Below are positions 12,532 to 21,285 of a stretch of DNA of 22,657 nucleotides, one piece after another. The notes beneath the pieces are model-generated. The model was not told where the DNA came from. It ran no database searches and saw nothing but the letters and a program-made list of their open reading frames with translations. The stretch is from Aphodosoma sp045126975 (lineage in GTDB: Bacteria > Bacteroidota > Bacteroidia > Bacteroidales > Paludibacteraceae): NCBI GenBank assembly GCA_045126975.1, contig JBGVPL010000048.1, positions 1 to 22,657 of the forward strand, given 5' to 3'. Made by a program: the position numbers and the translations under genes. The stretch's first letter is position 1; each line of letters starts with the position of its first letter.

Positions 12532-13866
12532 ATGAAGCACATTTTTTCATTATTGTTAGTTACAGTACTATCAATTGGTTTTATCAATGCAACAGAAAAT
12601 CAAAGTAGCAACACTCTAAAAAACTCAAAACTCTTAAAAACTGGCAACGACAGATTCGCAATTAAAGCCCAAGGTATAATGGGTTTTTATATTGATGTGC
12701 ATACCAACATGAGAGCCGATATGCCAAGTGCTCCGACAGGATTGATGTTCGGAGTCGAATTTCCATCATCGCAACAACGCCCTTGGCAACAATATCTATT
12801 GAATCCAACAGTAGGTTTGGGGATGACATACCTTAATCTTGGTTCAGAACGATTTGGACATACAGTAGCATTGTATCCTTATATATTGCTCAATTGTGTT
12901 CGCACACAACACTTTGAAATGAAAGTGAAGTTAGCAGCAGGTTTGGGTGTAGTAAACGAACATTGGTACACTCAAGAGGACCAAAATGTTGACCACTACT
13001 ATGATGCCACTACTAATGCGATTTTTGGTTGCTATTTAAACGCATATCTCAATGCGGGATTGAATCTTAACTTCCCTATCACACGCAATTTTGCTATCAA
13101 TGGCGAATTTGGATTCATTCATATGAGTAATGGTCGCGTATGCATGCCTAATGTAGGTGCGAATATATTCTATGGTGGCATCGGATTGATTTCCACAATA
13201 AATCCTGACGAAGAAAATGAACGCAAACCAATTAAATTTCCCGACCTACCATATAAATGGAGTTTGAATGTTACAGCAGCAGGAGGAGCTCAATCTGCAG
13301 ACATAGAAGACCATAAATTTGCAGTTGCATCATTGCACACAGGTGCTGTTTATAATGTGTGCAATTGGTATAGCGTGGGTGGTGGTGTGGATGTATTCTT
13401 CAACGATGCTATCAGTAAAAATACAAGACGTAACTTGTATAGTAAACACGAGGATATAAACTACACTTTCAGCGATAAATTGCGTGTAGGTGTTGCAATT
13501 AACAACGAATTTAAATTTGGTATGCTCACTACTATTTTTGATTGGGGTGTATATCTCTACAACCCATCACGCAACTATTATCACGACTATGTGAGAGATT
13601 ACTGCCAAGATGGACTAAAAAAACGTCCTTTATTCTATAAATCAAGTGGTCCAGGTAATGAAGAAGCATTCCACTATTTTAGATTCGGTGTAAAATTTCA
13701 AGTATGGGACAATATCTACCTACAAGCCACATGCAAAACACACATGCAAATTGCTGAATTTGTCGAATTTGGTATAAATTACCAAATACCTTTCCTCAGC
13801 AAAGAGAGACGTAAAGATGGAGAAAGCATAGTGTTTCATCAACGCAAAGATTGGTGGAAAAACTAA
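12532..13866 (+). CDS. PagL-like lipid A deacylase / acyloxyacyl hydrolase family outer-membrane protein
   Basis: This 444-residue protein has a signal peptide (1-20, ending FINA) and many amphipathic barrel-like strands. The key motif is FIHMSNGRVCMPNVGAN (195-211), which matches the His-x-Ser-Asn...Pro-Asn-x-Gly signature of PagL-type lipid A 3-O-deacylases, with His197 and Ser199 as the expected catalytic pair. PagL of Pseudomonas has a catalytic Glu 14 residues after the His; here Asn211 occupies that place. The protein is more than twice the length of PagL: residues 1-220 hold the deacylase-like part, and 230-444 form a second strand-rich part closing in KFQVWDNIYLQATCKTHMQ. Activity on lipid A is therefore likely by family but unproven. 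It diverges from the membrane-bound regulator at 10820. A strong promoter and a terminator make it a single-gene unit. Confidence 0.75.
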   Translation: MKHIFSLLLVTVLSIGFINATENQSSNTLKNSKLLKTGNDRFAIKAQGIMGFYIDVHTNMRADMPSAPTGLMFGVEFPSSQQRPWQQYLLNPTVGLGMTYLNLGSERFGHTVALYPYILLNCVRTQHFEMKVKLAAGLGVVNEHWYTQEDQNVDHYYDATTNAIFGCYLNAYLNAGLNLNFPITRNFAINGEFGFIHMSNGRVCMPNVGANIFYGGIGLISTINPDEENERKPIKFPDLPYKWSLNVTAAGGAQSADIEDHKFAVASLHTGAVYNVCNWYSVGGGVDVFFNDAISKNTRRNLYSKHEDINYTFSDKLRVGVAINNEFKFGMLTTIFDWGVYLYNPSRNYYHDYVRDYCQDGLKKRPLFYKSSGPGNEEAFHYFRFGVKFQVWDNIYLQATCKTHMQIAEFVEFGINYQIPFLSKERRKDGESIVFHQRKDWWKN

Positions 13867-13873
13867 AATAAAG

Positions 13874-13902
13874 AAACTCACTTTAATAAAGTGAGTTTTT
13901 TT
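13874..13902 (+). terminator. Rho-independent terminator after the PagL-like gene
   Basis: Stem aaactcacttt (13874-13884), loop aat, stem aaagtgagttt (13888-13898), followed by T's. It begins 7 bases after the stop codon. Confidence 0.9.
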
Positions 13903-13912
13903 ATTATTTTAG

Positions 13913-13943
13913 TTGCTCATAACAAAATAAATAACTACATTTG
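13913..13943 (+). promoter_or_regulatory. Promoter of the secreted glycerophosphodiesterase
   Basis: TTG at 13913-13915, a 20-base spacer, TACATTTG at 13936-13943. The start codon is at 13972. The promoter begins just after the upstream terminator. Confidence 0.78.
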
Positions 13944-13971
13944 TACATCTAACTTTTAAAACCATAACAAT

Positions 13972-16938
13972 ATGAAACACATTATTTTTAATTGCATAAT
14001 ATTAGCCACACTACTATGTAGCACATTTATAGTCGCAGCACAACCTCTACTAGTAGGTCACCGAGGCAGTTATTGGGGAGTAGAAAATACAGAAGAAGCC
14101 TTCCGCAATGGTGCATTGGCAGGTTATCACTATCTTGAATGCGACATTAAAGTTGCAGGTGATGGCACTATTGTGCTAACTCACGACGACACTACCGAAC
14201 GCCTCGGTGGTTCGCTCACAATCAATACAGCCACATTAGCACAATTAAAAGCTGAGACTTTAACCCAAACTCGTGGTGGCGTGAAATATACAGGAAAAAT
14301 CTGTACTTTAGCCGAATATCTCGATATTTGTGCTGAATACGATGTACGCCCTGTAATCGAACTAAAATGGGCAACAGGCATAAATAGTAATGACTGCTCG
14401 GGTATTCCTGCTCTAGTGAAATTGATTGAAGAGAAAGGTTTTAGAAATAAATGCGTAATACTAACTTCAATGAAACCTTGCTTGGAATATATTAGAACGC
14501 ATCATCCTGATATTACATTACAATTTTTGACTAATTCGAATTGGGCTAATCACTTTGATTGGTGCGTGAAATGGCGTATGGACGTAGATATTGAAGCTGG
14601 TGGTTTTTCAAAATCAACAGTCGAAAAATTTCATGAGGCAGGTTTAAAAGTAAATGTTTGGACTGCAAATACCAATGACACCTACAAAAATTACGGCAAT
14701 ATGGGTTGTGATTTTATTACAACCGATTATCTCGACACAGCATCCCTACCTGAATTAAACACAGAAGCTTTATTTCCTCCCAACGTGGTAGATTATCCAA
14801 CAATAAAAAGTTTAGTACAAGGTAAATATACTCCCGAATTAGTCGCTAACTTTGCTACTCCCAACTATCTACAACAAATGCACATCCAACGTGCGATAGT
14901 TCGTAATAATAAATGGTATGTGTTAGCAACAAATGAAGAGAATAAAAGTATATTAAGCATAATTGATACAGAAAACGGAAATGAATTAAAAAGATTAAGC
15001 CTTAATGGAATTGATATTGCGCTAAATGACATTGCCTTTACTGCAGATGGAATCCTTATTGGATGTAGCTATATGAATGTGCCTGACGAAAATGATGGCA
15101 CATATTTTATACTATACAAATGGAACGACGACAATTCTGAGCCTACAATATTAGATAGTATAAAAATAAACGAATTATGTAATATAAAAGGATTTACTAT
15201 CAGTGGTGCATCAAATGATATGTATCTCTATTTACTAAGCAAATCAACTACAAACGAAACATCAAACATCGTTGGTTTAAATTATGTAAATGGCGTGCTT
15301 GAAAAACATTGTTATACAATGAATGACGAAAATATATTAGGTGAAAAAATAGAATTACACACTACTCCATTTTCACGAAATAATATATTGATAAATAGCA
15401 AAGCAATAACACCTACTGAATATACCTTTAATTGGAACGAAAATAATCCACCCTTGAAACAATATGACCAATTCAATAACAATTTATTAAATACTAATGC
15501 AACTGGAATAGATTTTTTACGCATGCGCACCAAAGTATATGCATTTGCAACTAATTGCGACTCCAATGGTGCAAATATCACAGCACAACTATATGATGTC
15601 ACCGACTCTATCCACTCTGCATTCTCTATATCACCTGAACTAAAATTAAATGAAACCGACATTAATTCCTATCTGACATGCGATATAGAATATGCCAATG
15701 ACACAATCAATCTATATGTATGGGCACAAGATGTAGGCATTTACAAATACATCATTTCATGTAAAGACCAAACCTCAGAACCAGAAACACTTGAGCTTGA
15801 ATTAGAAACTATTTGGGAAAATAGTTTAAACAAAGGCAATGCTCCACAAAATATCGACGGAACTAATGCACAACAAGGAGCTGCTTTTAATGGCAAATTC
15901 TATGTGAACGACTGCGCTAAAAAACAATTGTTTATTTTCGATGAAAATGGATGTATCGATTCATTGCCTGGAGGTGCGGGTTATGGAACAGCATGCGACG
16001 ATGCTGGCAATATAATCATTCGCAACGACAAAAACACAAATGGCAATCATGAATTTTTGGTTTATCCTACCGATAGAGCATCCTCGGCCATAACCATTAC
16101 TGCAACAATTTCGGCTCCAGGACAAACCAATTTTATATCAGCATCAGGTGATATTTTAGGCTCTGGTGGATATATCTATATGTTTCCAAACAAACAATAT
16201 GCAGTAAATATAATAGAAATTGAAAATGGGACAGTAATACGCACAAGTAAATCCAAAGAATTAACTATAAGTGGTTCGGCAGCTGGGTATGTAATCCCTA
16301 TAAAAAACAACTCTGAACAATGGATTTACCATGTAAGAGCAAATGGATTTTATATCTATGAAGGTGGAGAAAGCGAACAATATTATGTAGGTCGTTCTGG
16401 CACCAAAGCACCACAACGCAACACTACAGGCGGAGGCGATGTGTTCGATATGTATGGTAATCAAATTCTACTACACAACAGCGGCGACAACTACAAAGGA
16501 GGATTTACTATAAGAAATATGACCACAAGCAAAGCCATTGTTTCAGTTGATCCAATAGGCACAATGGGTTATAAAGATGGAGGAAACTACTCTACTTTCA
16601 ATTGGCTCTTTGCCGAAGAACTTGAGGATGGCAGTTTCTATATCTATCAATATTGCCCAGCAAATGGTATGGCGATGTATCACCTATATGACCGCAACAA
16701 ACACCAATCCCAAACCACCAACATAAAAGATAATACAAATAGTATCAATTACTACCCTAATCCTGCAAAAGACTACATCTACATAAATGGCGCAAATAAT
16801 GATTATGTGGAGATTTATGATATTATAGGCAGGTTAGTAAAACAATCGGTTGGAAATAGAATTGATATTTCGAGTTTAATATCAGGAATATATGTTTTAA
16901 GGATTGGAGAAGAAAATATTAAGATTATAAAAGAATAA
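13972..16938 (+). CDS. Secreted glycerophosphodiester phosphodiesterase-family protein with T9SS sorting domain
   Basis: This 988-residue protein has a signal peptide (1-23, ending VAA). Residues about 26-255 form a GDPD domain: LVGHRG (His30, Arg31), ENT (38-40), ECDIK (Glu56, Asp58), THDD (His71), IELKW and ITTDY. The paired catalytic histidines and acidic metal ligands are present, so hydrolysis of glycerophosphodiesters is expected. Residues about 260-920 have no domain I can name; recurring strand pairs such as WYVLATNEENKSILSIID and KFYVNDCAKKQLFIFDENG suggest a beta-propeller. The last 70 residues (INYYPNPAKDYIYI, VEIYDIIGRLV, ISGIYVLRI) are a type A sorting domain of the type IX secretion system, so the protein should be exported to the surface. 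It has its own promoter and terminator. Confidence 0.9.
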   Translation: MKHIIFNCIILATLLCSTFIVAAQPLLVGHRGSYWGVENTEEAFRNGALAGYHYLECDIKVAGDGTIVLTHDDTTERLGGSLTINTATLAQLKAETLTQTRGGVKYTGKICTLAEYLDICAEYDVRPVIELKWATGINSNDCSGIPALVKLIEEKGFRNKCVILTSMKPCLEYIRTHHPDITLQFLTNSNWANHFDWCVKWRMDVDIEAGGFSKSTVEKFHEAGLKVNVWTANTNDTYKNYGNMGCDFITTDYLDTASLPELNTEALFPPNVVDYPTIKSLVQGKYTPELVANFATPNYLQQMHIQRAIVRNNKWYVLATNEENKSILSIIDTENGNELKRLSLNGIDIALNDIAFTADGILIGCSYMNVPDENDGTYFILYKWNDDNSEPTILDSIKINELCNIKGFTISGASNDMYLYLLSKSTTNETSNIVGLNYVNGVLEKHCYTMNDENILGEKIELHTTPFSRNNILINSKAITPTEYTFNWNENNPPLKQYDQFNNNLLNTNATGIDFLRMRTKVYAFATNCDSNGANITAQLYDVTDSIHSAFSISPELKLNETDINSYLTCDIEYANDTINLYVWAQDVGIYKYIISCKDQTSEPETLELELETIWENSLNKGNAPQNIDGTNAQQGAAFNGKFYVNDCAKKQLFIFDENGCIDSLPGGAGYGTACDDAGNIIIRNDKNTNGNHEFLVYPTDRASSAITITATISAPGQTNFISASGDILGSGGYIYMFPNKQYAVNIIEIENGTVIRTSKSKELTISGSAAGYVIPIKNNSEQWIYHVRANGFYIYEGGESEQYYVGRSGTKAPQRNTTGGGDVFDMYGNQILLHNSGDNYKGGFTIRNMTTSKAIVSVDPIGTMGYKDGGNYSTFNWLFAEELEDGSFYIYQYCPANGMAMYHLYDRNKHQSQTTNIKDNTNSINYYPNPAKDYIYINGANNDYVEIYDIIGRLVKQSVGNRIDISSLISGIYVLRIGEENIKIIKE

Positions 16939-16970
16939 AAAAGAGAGCAACCATCGTTGCTCTCTTTTTT
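16939..16970. terminator. Rho-independent terminator, bidirectional
   Basis: Stem aaaagagagcaac (16939-16951), loop catc, stem gttgctctctttt (16956-16968), with T's after it and A's before it. It serves the phosphodiesterase gene and the converging radical SAM gene ending at 16977. Confidence 0.9.
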
Positions 16971-16976
16971 ATTCTT

Positions 16977-17750
16977 TTACCCTACGCCGAGGTCGGTGTT
17001 ATCGAGTAGAGTTTCAAGGTGAGGGTTCTCTTTAATTGTGGGATAAAGATCGTGAATAAACCATTCGACAAGGGCTGTATCACGCTTGATAGATGTAGTA
17101 TTATTGCAAAAAACATTGACAGAAAAATATTCAAAATATTGTTCAGCAAGTTGAATGTCTCGAACTATGCGCTCACGCGTTTCGCCTTCGGTGCAACACA
17201 AAAGGCATACTCCTTGAAAATATTTCGCCACATCTTCGGCAGTTACATTGGCTGGTACGCCTTTATTCCATTTTGTACGCAAATCAGGGTCGAAAGTCTC
17301 TATACCACAACGAAATTTAACTGAAAGTTGAGTATTATTGTGAGCGCTTATATTCTCCCTCTGTTTTAGGGGGAACCCCGCAGGGGAGGGGGTTAAATCT
17401 GTCACCTGTAATCTGTTATCTGTTATCTTTAATCTAAACTCTTCAAGGCGGTGACGATACATCCAATGGGCTTCAAACCAAAGAGTATGAATTTTTTTCT
17501 CAACTACTATGCGCTGAATGAGTGCAATAGTTTGGTCATCTAATTCAAAGCAAGAACCCGAATTGATTATATCTAAAACTCCATATTGCCCTGTTACTTG
17601 TTCAAGCACTTTTCGATTGATTTCAAAAGAATTATCACTCACATCAGTGTGATAATCACAGAAAGCACATCTCCCCCATCGACAACCTATGCCTTGCAAA
17701 AGTACAAATTCACGAGGAAATTTATCATGAATAACAGAATATCTCTCCAT
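16977..17750 (-). CDS. Radical SAM protein linked to a YhhQ transporter (possible queuine lyase, QueL-like)
   Basis: This 257-residue protein has the cluster motif GCRWGRCAFCDYHTD. The cysteines are 23, 28 and 31, spaced CX4CX2C rather than CX3CX2C. Other conserved-looking parts are LDIINSGSCFELD, TLWFEAHWMYRHR, VKFRCGIETFDPDLR, FQGVCLLCCTEG, FEYFSVNVFCNN and the end LLDNTDLGVG. It starts 3 bases after the stop of the YhhQ-type transporter, so the two are one translationally coupled unit. Radical SAM QueL enzymes that release preQ1 from queuine are known in gut bacteria. The gene pairing suggests, but does not prove, that function. About 28 residues (roughly 109-136, KITDNRLQVTD and LTPSPAGFPLKQREN) between RHRLEEFRL and QLSVKFRCG are repeat-encoded and should be an insertion. 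Whether the protein still works is unknown. Confidence 0.8.
   Translation of the reverse strand: MERYSVIHDKFPREFVLLQGIGCRWGRCAFCDYHTDVSDNSFEINRKVLEQVTGQYGVLDIINSGSCFELDDQTIALIQRIVVEKKIHTLWFEAHWMYRHRLEEFRLKITDNRLQVTDLTPSPAGFPLKQRENISAHNNTQLSVKFRCGIETFDPDLRTKWNKGVPANVTAEDVAKYFQGVCLLCCTEGETRERIVRDIQLAEQYFEYFSVNVFCNNTTSIKRDTALVEWFIHDLYPTIKENPHLETLLDNTDLGVG
17354..17445 (-). repeat. Palindromic element plus word-like repeat inserted in the radical SAM gene
   Basis: 17354-17396 has the framework seen in dinB: tccctctgttttaggggga, a palindrome cccc-gca-gggg (17377-17386), then ggggttaa. Directly after it, 17397-17445 is a quasi-tandem of aatctgt/tatctgtt words. Both are read in frame by the gene on the minus strand without a stop codon. 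Confidence 0.75.
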
Positions 17751-17753
17751 AAA

Positions 17754-18440
17754 TCAATCAATTGTAATGCCTACTCTGCCAAATTTATACTTAATCCAAC
17801 GAATAACGGCGTATGCCATAGGTGTCCCAAAAACTATCTCAATACTAAGTTTCATACAGTATTGGAAAAGTATCATCATAAGGAGGTCGTGAGTAGATAC
17901 TACACCCAAAAATGCTATAAGCACAAAAGGCAATGTATCAAAAAGATAACCGATGGCTGAACTTGCTATCGTGCGAAACCATAACCAACGCCCTGCGGTA
18001 AGAATTTTGATTCGTTCCATAATCCATGCGTTAGACAATTCGCCAAGCAAGAAACCTGTAAGCGAAGCTATTACAATACGCGGAACATACGAGAATACGC
18101 TATTATATGCCATTGCTTCAGCTTGCAGATAGTCTGGCGATGGTAACCATACGCCGATTTGGGTACAAACCACCATGATTATATTGCACACAAATGTGAG
18201 CCAAATAATCTTTTTGGATGTGCGATAGCCCCATATTTCAGTCAGCACATCACCAAGCATATAAGCAAAGGGAAATGTTATGGTACCTGCGTCGAAATAA
18301 AACCATCCAGCAATGCTAATCACCTTCACCGCCATGATGTTCGACACCAAATAGAGAGTAACGAAAAGAGCCGTCACCGCCATCAAAGGCATCACGCTCT
18401 CTCGTCGGTTTTTTAAAGGGTTTTCCGAGACCTTATCCAT
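17754..18440 (-). CDS. yhhQ: Queuosine precursor transporter (YhhQ / VUT family)
   Basis: This 228-residue membrane protein has about six hydrophobic helices. The family signature is clear at residues 43-72: AGWFYFDAGTITFPFAYMLGD followed by VLTEIWGY. Later TGFLLGELSNAWIMERIK and the end SIEIVFGTPMAYAVIRWIKY also fit. YhhQ of E. coli imports preQ0 and preQ1, and homologues in Chlamydia take queuine; which ligand is used here cannot be read from the sequence. It is the first gene of an operon with the radical SAM protein at 16977 and has a complete promoter at 18500-18531. The N-terminus (MDKVSENPLKNRRE) is cytoplasmic and polar. The substrate may be queuine if the downstream enzyme is a queuine lyase. 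Confidence 0.93.
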   Translation of the reverse strand: MDKVSENPLKNRRESVMPLMAVTALFVTLYLVSNIMAVKVISIAGWFYFDAGTITFPFAYMLGDVLTEIWGYRTSKKIIWLTFVCNIIMVVCTQIGVWLPSPDYLQAEAMAYNSVFSYVPRIVIASLTGFLLGELSNAWIMERIKILTAGRWLWFRTIASSAIGYLFDTLPFVLIAFLGVVSTHDLLMMILFQYCMKLSIEIVFGTPMAYAVIRWIKYKFGRVGITID

Positions 18441-18499
18441 AATTTCAGTATTTTAATAATGAATAGCGAGCCACAAGACTCGCCACTCTTTTTCGTTTG

Positions 18500-18531
18500 C
18501 AAAGATACAACTTTTTAAGAAAATAGGCAAA
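18500..18531 (-). promoter_or_regulatory. Canonical promoter of the yhhQ operon
   Basis: On the minus strand: TTTG (18531-18528), a 20-base spacer, TATCTTTG (18507-18500). The leader of about 55 bases to the start at 18440 holds a small stem, gcgag (18466-18470) with ctcgc (18479-18483). The promoter starts directly after the stop codon of the Ca2+ ATPase gene at 18532. Confidence 0.85.
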
Positions 18532-21168
18532 CTATTTTTTTATTAATCTTTGCACGAATTTCACTACTTCCACCACAACCATCGGCACAAACGACAATCC
18601 AATGATACACCACCACTGAACAGATGTCAAAGGCACTACATGGAACAATGTTTGTAATGCGGGTATAAGCATAACGATAAGCATAAGCAATATAACAACC
18701 GCAATTGCGCCCCACAACCAACGATTAGCAAATAATCCTTTAGTAAAGAAATGATTACCTGAACGAATACTCAAAATCAATGTCATTTGCGAGAATACCA
18801 CAGTAGCAAAAGTCATCGTACGTGCCACATCCAACGACTGTTGCAATCCGATATAATAAGCCATTAAAGAGCCAAAAGCCACCAAACAGCCTTGCAAAAT
18901 CAAGCGAACAACAAACGATTTAGTCATAATACCTTGATTTGGATCGATAGGTGGATTATCCATAATATCATCGTCAGCTGGGTCAACACTCAAAGCCAAA
19001 GCAGGCAAACTATCAGTCACCAAATTAACCCAAAGAATATGTATAGGGAATAAAGGAGCTGCCCAATTGCAAATCACTGCCACAAACAACGTTAACACTT
19101 CGCCCAAATTAGCAGCAAGCATGAATTGTATATCTTTCAAAAGATTTGCATATATGCGACGTCCTTCTTTAACCGATGAAACTATAGTGGCAAAATTATC
19201 ATCGGCAAGTACCACATCTGATGCCTCTTTCGACACATCGGTGCCCGTGATACCCATAGCCACACCAATATTAGCCAATTTCAGAGCTGGAGCATCATTC
19301 ACACCATCACCAGTCATAGCCACTACGTTGTTATTAAGCTGATATGCACGCACAATACGACTTTTATGTTCTGGTGCAACACGTGCAAATACCGACACTT
19401 GAGGTGCAATAGCAAACAATTCATCGTTCGACATACTCTCCACCTCTGCACCTGTTAACACTTTATCGCCTTTATCCAAAATCCCCAACGAACGAGCAAT
19501 AGTTGCAGCAGTTATCTTGTGGTCACCCGTAATCATCACAGGTTTTATACCTGCTCTACGACATTGAGCAATCGCATCTCTCACCTCTATGCGCGGAGGA
19601 TCAATCATACCTACCATACCCACAAACGTGAGTTCCGACTCAAGTTGAGCCGAATTGACCATATCATCCGACAACGCATTTATCTTCTTATATGCCATTG
19701 CCAACACACGCAAAGCACGCCCAGCCATCTCACAATTGACTGCGATTATTTTCTCTTTATCAGCTTCTGTCATCTGATGCTTCTTAGCATTAACTACTAC
19801 AGAACTACAACAAGACAATATCTCATCCAATCCACCTTTTACTGCCACAAAAAACTCTCCACCCGACAATGCATGCACCGTAGTCATCAGTTTTCGCTCT
19901 GAGTCGAACGGCAATTCTGCTACACGTGGCATTGACTTACATATATTCATCTGCAATACGTTGTGTTTACGCCCCGCATCGAGCAAAGCCACTTCGGTTG
20001 GATCCCCCACCGATTCAGTAAACATCGCGTCGCTATAACTTGCATCATTTGCCAATACCGCCACCTCAAGCAACTGCTGCATGCGTTGATCGTATTTATC
20101 TACTACAAACAACTCTCCCTCTGCATACACCTCTGTTACAGTCATTTTGTTTTGGGTGAGAGTACCCGTCTTATCAGAACAAATAATAGTCGTACTACCC
20201 AACGTTTCTACCGAAGGCAGATTACGTACGATGGCATTTCGCTTAGCCAAACGCTGAACTCCCACTGCCAATACTATGGTCGATACAGCAGGCAACCCTT
20301 CTGGTATCGCAGCTACAGCAAGACTAATCGCAGTCATAAACATCACAAACAAGTTATTACCATACAACGCACCTACTATAAAAATCACTAAACAAATAAG
20401 CAACGCAGTTACTGCCAATATTTTGCCCAATTGGTCAAGACGTTTTTGCATAGGCGTTTGCAACTCTGATACCGACTGCAACATAGCCGCAATCTTACCC
20501 ACTTCGGTCATTTCGCCCACTGCAACAACAACGCCCTCACCACGACCATAAGTAACGCTACACGACGAATATATCATATCCGTACGGTCGCCAATCGTAG
20601 CATCCGATGCCACAGCAAACACATTTTTATCCACAGGCACCGACTCGCCTGTCAATGAAGCCTCCTGCACCTGCAAATTTGCCACCTCTGTCAATCTAAT
20701 ATCAGCAGGCACCACATCGCCTGCCTCTACCACTACCACATCGCCCACTACCAATTCACGTGCTTCAATCACTCTCACATCACCATCTCTACGCACCTTA
20801 CATTGAGGTGCCGACATACGCTCAAGCGCATCCAACGACTTCTCTGCCTTGTTCTCTTGAAACACTCCAATTAAGGCATTGATTATCACAATAGCCAATA
20901 TAATAAACGCATCAGTCACACCCTCGCCATTCATATAACCTACTACACCCGAAATTACTGCAGATATCAGCAATACAATAATCATAAAACTCTTGAACTG
21001 AGCCACAAATTTAGCCAACAAACTCGGATGTTTCACTTTTCTAAATTCGTTATACCCATCACGTTTAAGACGCTCTGCTGCTTCTGCCGACGATAATCCT
21101 TTCGACAAATTAGTTTTCAAAAAATCGGTCACAGCATCAACCGACATGTCATAAAAATTCTGTATCAT
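18532..21168 (-). CDS. Calcium-translocating P-type ATPase (PMCA/SERCA-like, type IIB)
   Basis: This 878-residue inner-membrane pump exports cations by ATP hydrolysis through a phospho-aspartate. Diagnostic motifs are all present: actuator loop SLTGES (171-176), membrane motif IPEGLP (288-293) typical for Ca2+ pumps, phosphorylation site DKTGTLT with Asp332, nucleotide-binding KGGLDE (444-449), DPPR (523-526), TGDH (547-550) and TGDGVNDAPALK (619-630). Ten membrane helices are plausible (two near 55-105, two near 250-305, six after 680). An N-terminal cation-transporter domain is present (about 7-75). The IPEGLP motif and PMCA-type length indicate Ca2+, but Mn2+ cannot be excluded. No promoter was seen upstream on the minus strand. 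Confidence 0.94.
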   Translation of the reverse strand: MIQNFYDMSVDAVTDFLKTNLSKGLSSAEAAERLKRDGYNEFRKVKHPSLLAKFVAQFKSFMIIVLLISAVISGVVGYMNGEGVTDAFIILAIVIINALIGVFQENKAEKSLDALERMSAPQCKVRRDGDVRVIEARELVVGDVVVVEAGDVVPADIRLTEVANLQVQEASLTGESVPVDKNVFAVASDATIGDRTDMIYSSCSVTYGRGEGVVVAVGEMTEVGKIAAMLQSVSELQTPMQKRLDQLGKILAVTALLICLVIFIVGALYGNNLFVMFMTAISLAVAAIPEGLPAVSTIVLAVGVQRLAKRNAIVRNLPSVETLGSTTIICSDKTGTLTQNKMTVTEVYAEGELFVVDKYDQRMQQLLEVAVLANDASYSDAMFTESVGDPTEVALLDAGRKHNVLQMNICKSMPRVAELPFDSERKLMTTVHALSGGEFFVAVKGGLDEILSCCSSVVVNAKKHQMTEADKEKIIAVNCEMAGRALRVLAMAYKKINALSDDMVNSAQLESELTFVGMVGMIDPPRIEVRDAIAQCRRAGIKPVMITGDHKITAATIARSLGILDKGDKVLTGAEVESMSNDELFAIAPQVSVFARVAPEHKSRIVRAYQLNNNVVAMTGDGVNDAPALKLANIGVAMGITGTDVSKEASDVVLADDNFATIVSSVKEGRRIYANLLKDIQFMLAANLGEVLTLFVAVICNWAAPLFPIHILWVNLVTDSLPALALSVDPADDDIMDNPPIDPNQGIMTKSFVVRLILQGCLVAFGSLMAYYIGLQQSLDVARTMTFATVVFSQMTLILSIRSGNHFFTKGLFANRWLWGAIAVVILLMLIVMLIPALQTLFHVVPLTSVQWWCIIGLSFVPMVVVEVVKFVQRLIKK

Positions 21169-21250
21169 AAAAAAATCTTTAAATTTTTTCTTATTATCTA
21201 TAATCTGTTAATTATCTATAAAAAATCTCACATAGCAACAAAAAAATATC

Positions 21251-21258
21251 TATATTTG
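21251..21258 (+). promoter_or_regulatory. Promoter -7 element (TATATTTG) of the AraC-family gene
   Basis: TATATTTG lies 27 bases before the start codon at 21286. No TTTG is found about 20 bases upstream. Confidence 0.55.
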
Positions 21259-21285
21259 CAAATCATATATCAAAAAAGTTAGATA

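Noticed and set aside
18441..18499. Possible preQ1 riboswitch in the leader of the yhhQ operon
   Set aside because: The leader is short and holds only a 5-bp stem with an 8-base loop. I did not find the preQ1-I or preQ1-II consensus elements.
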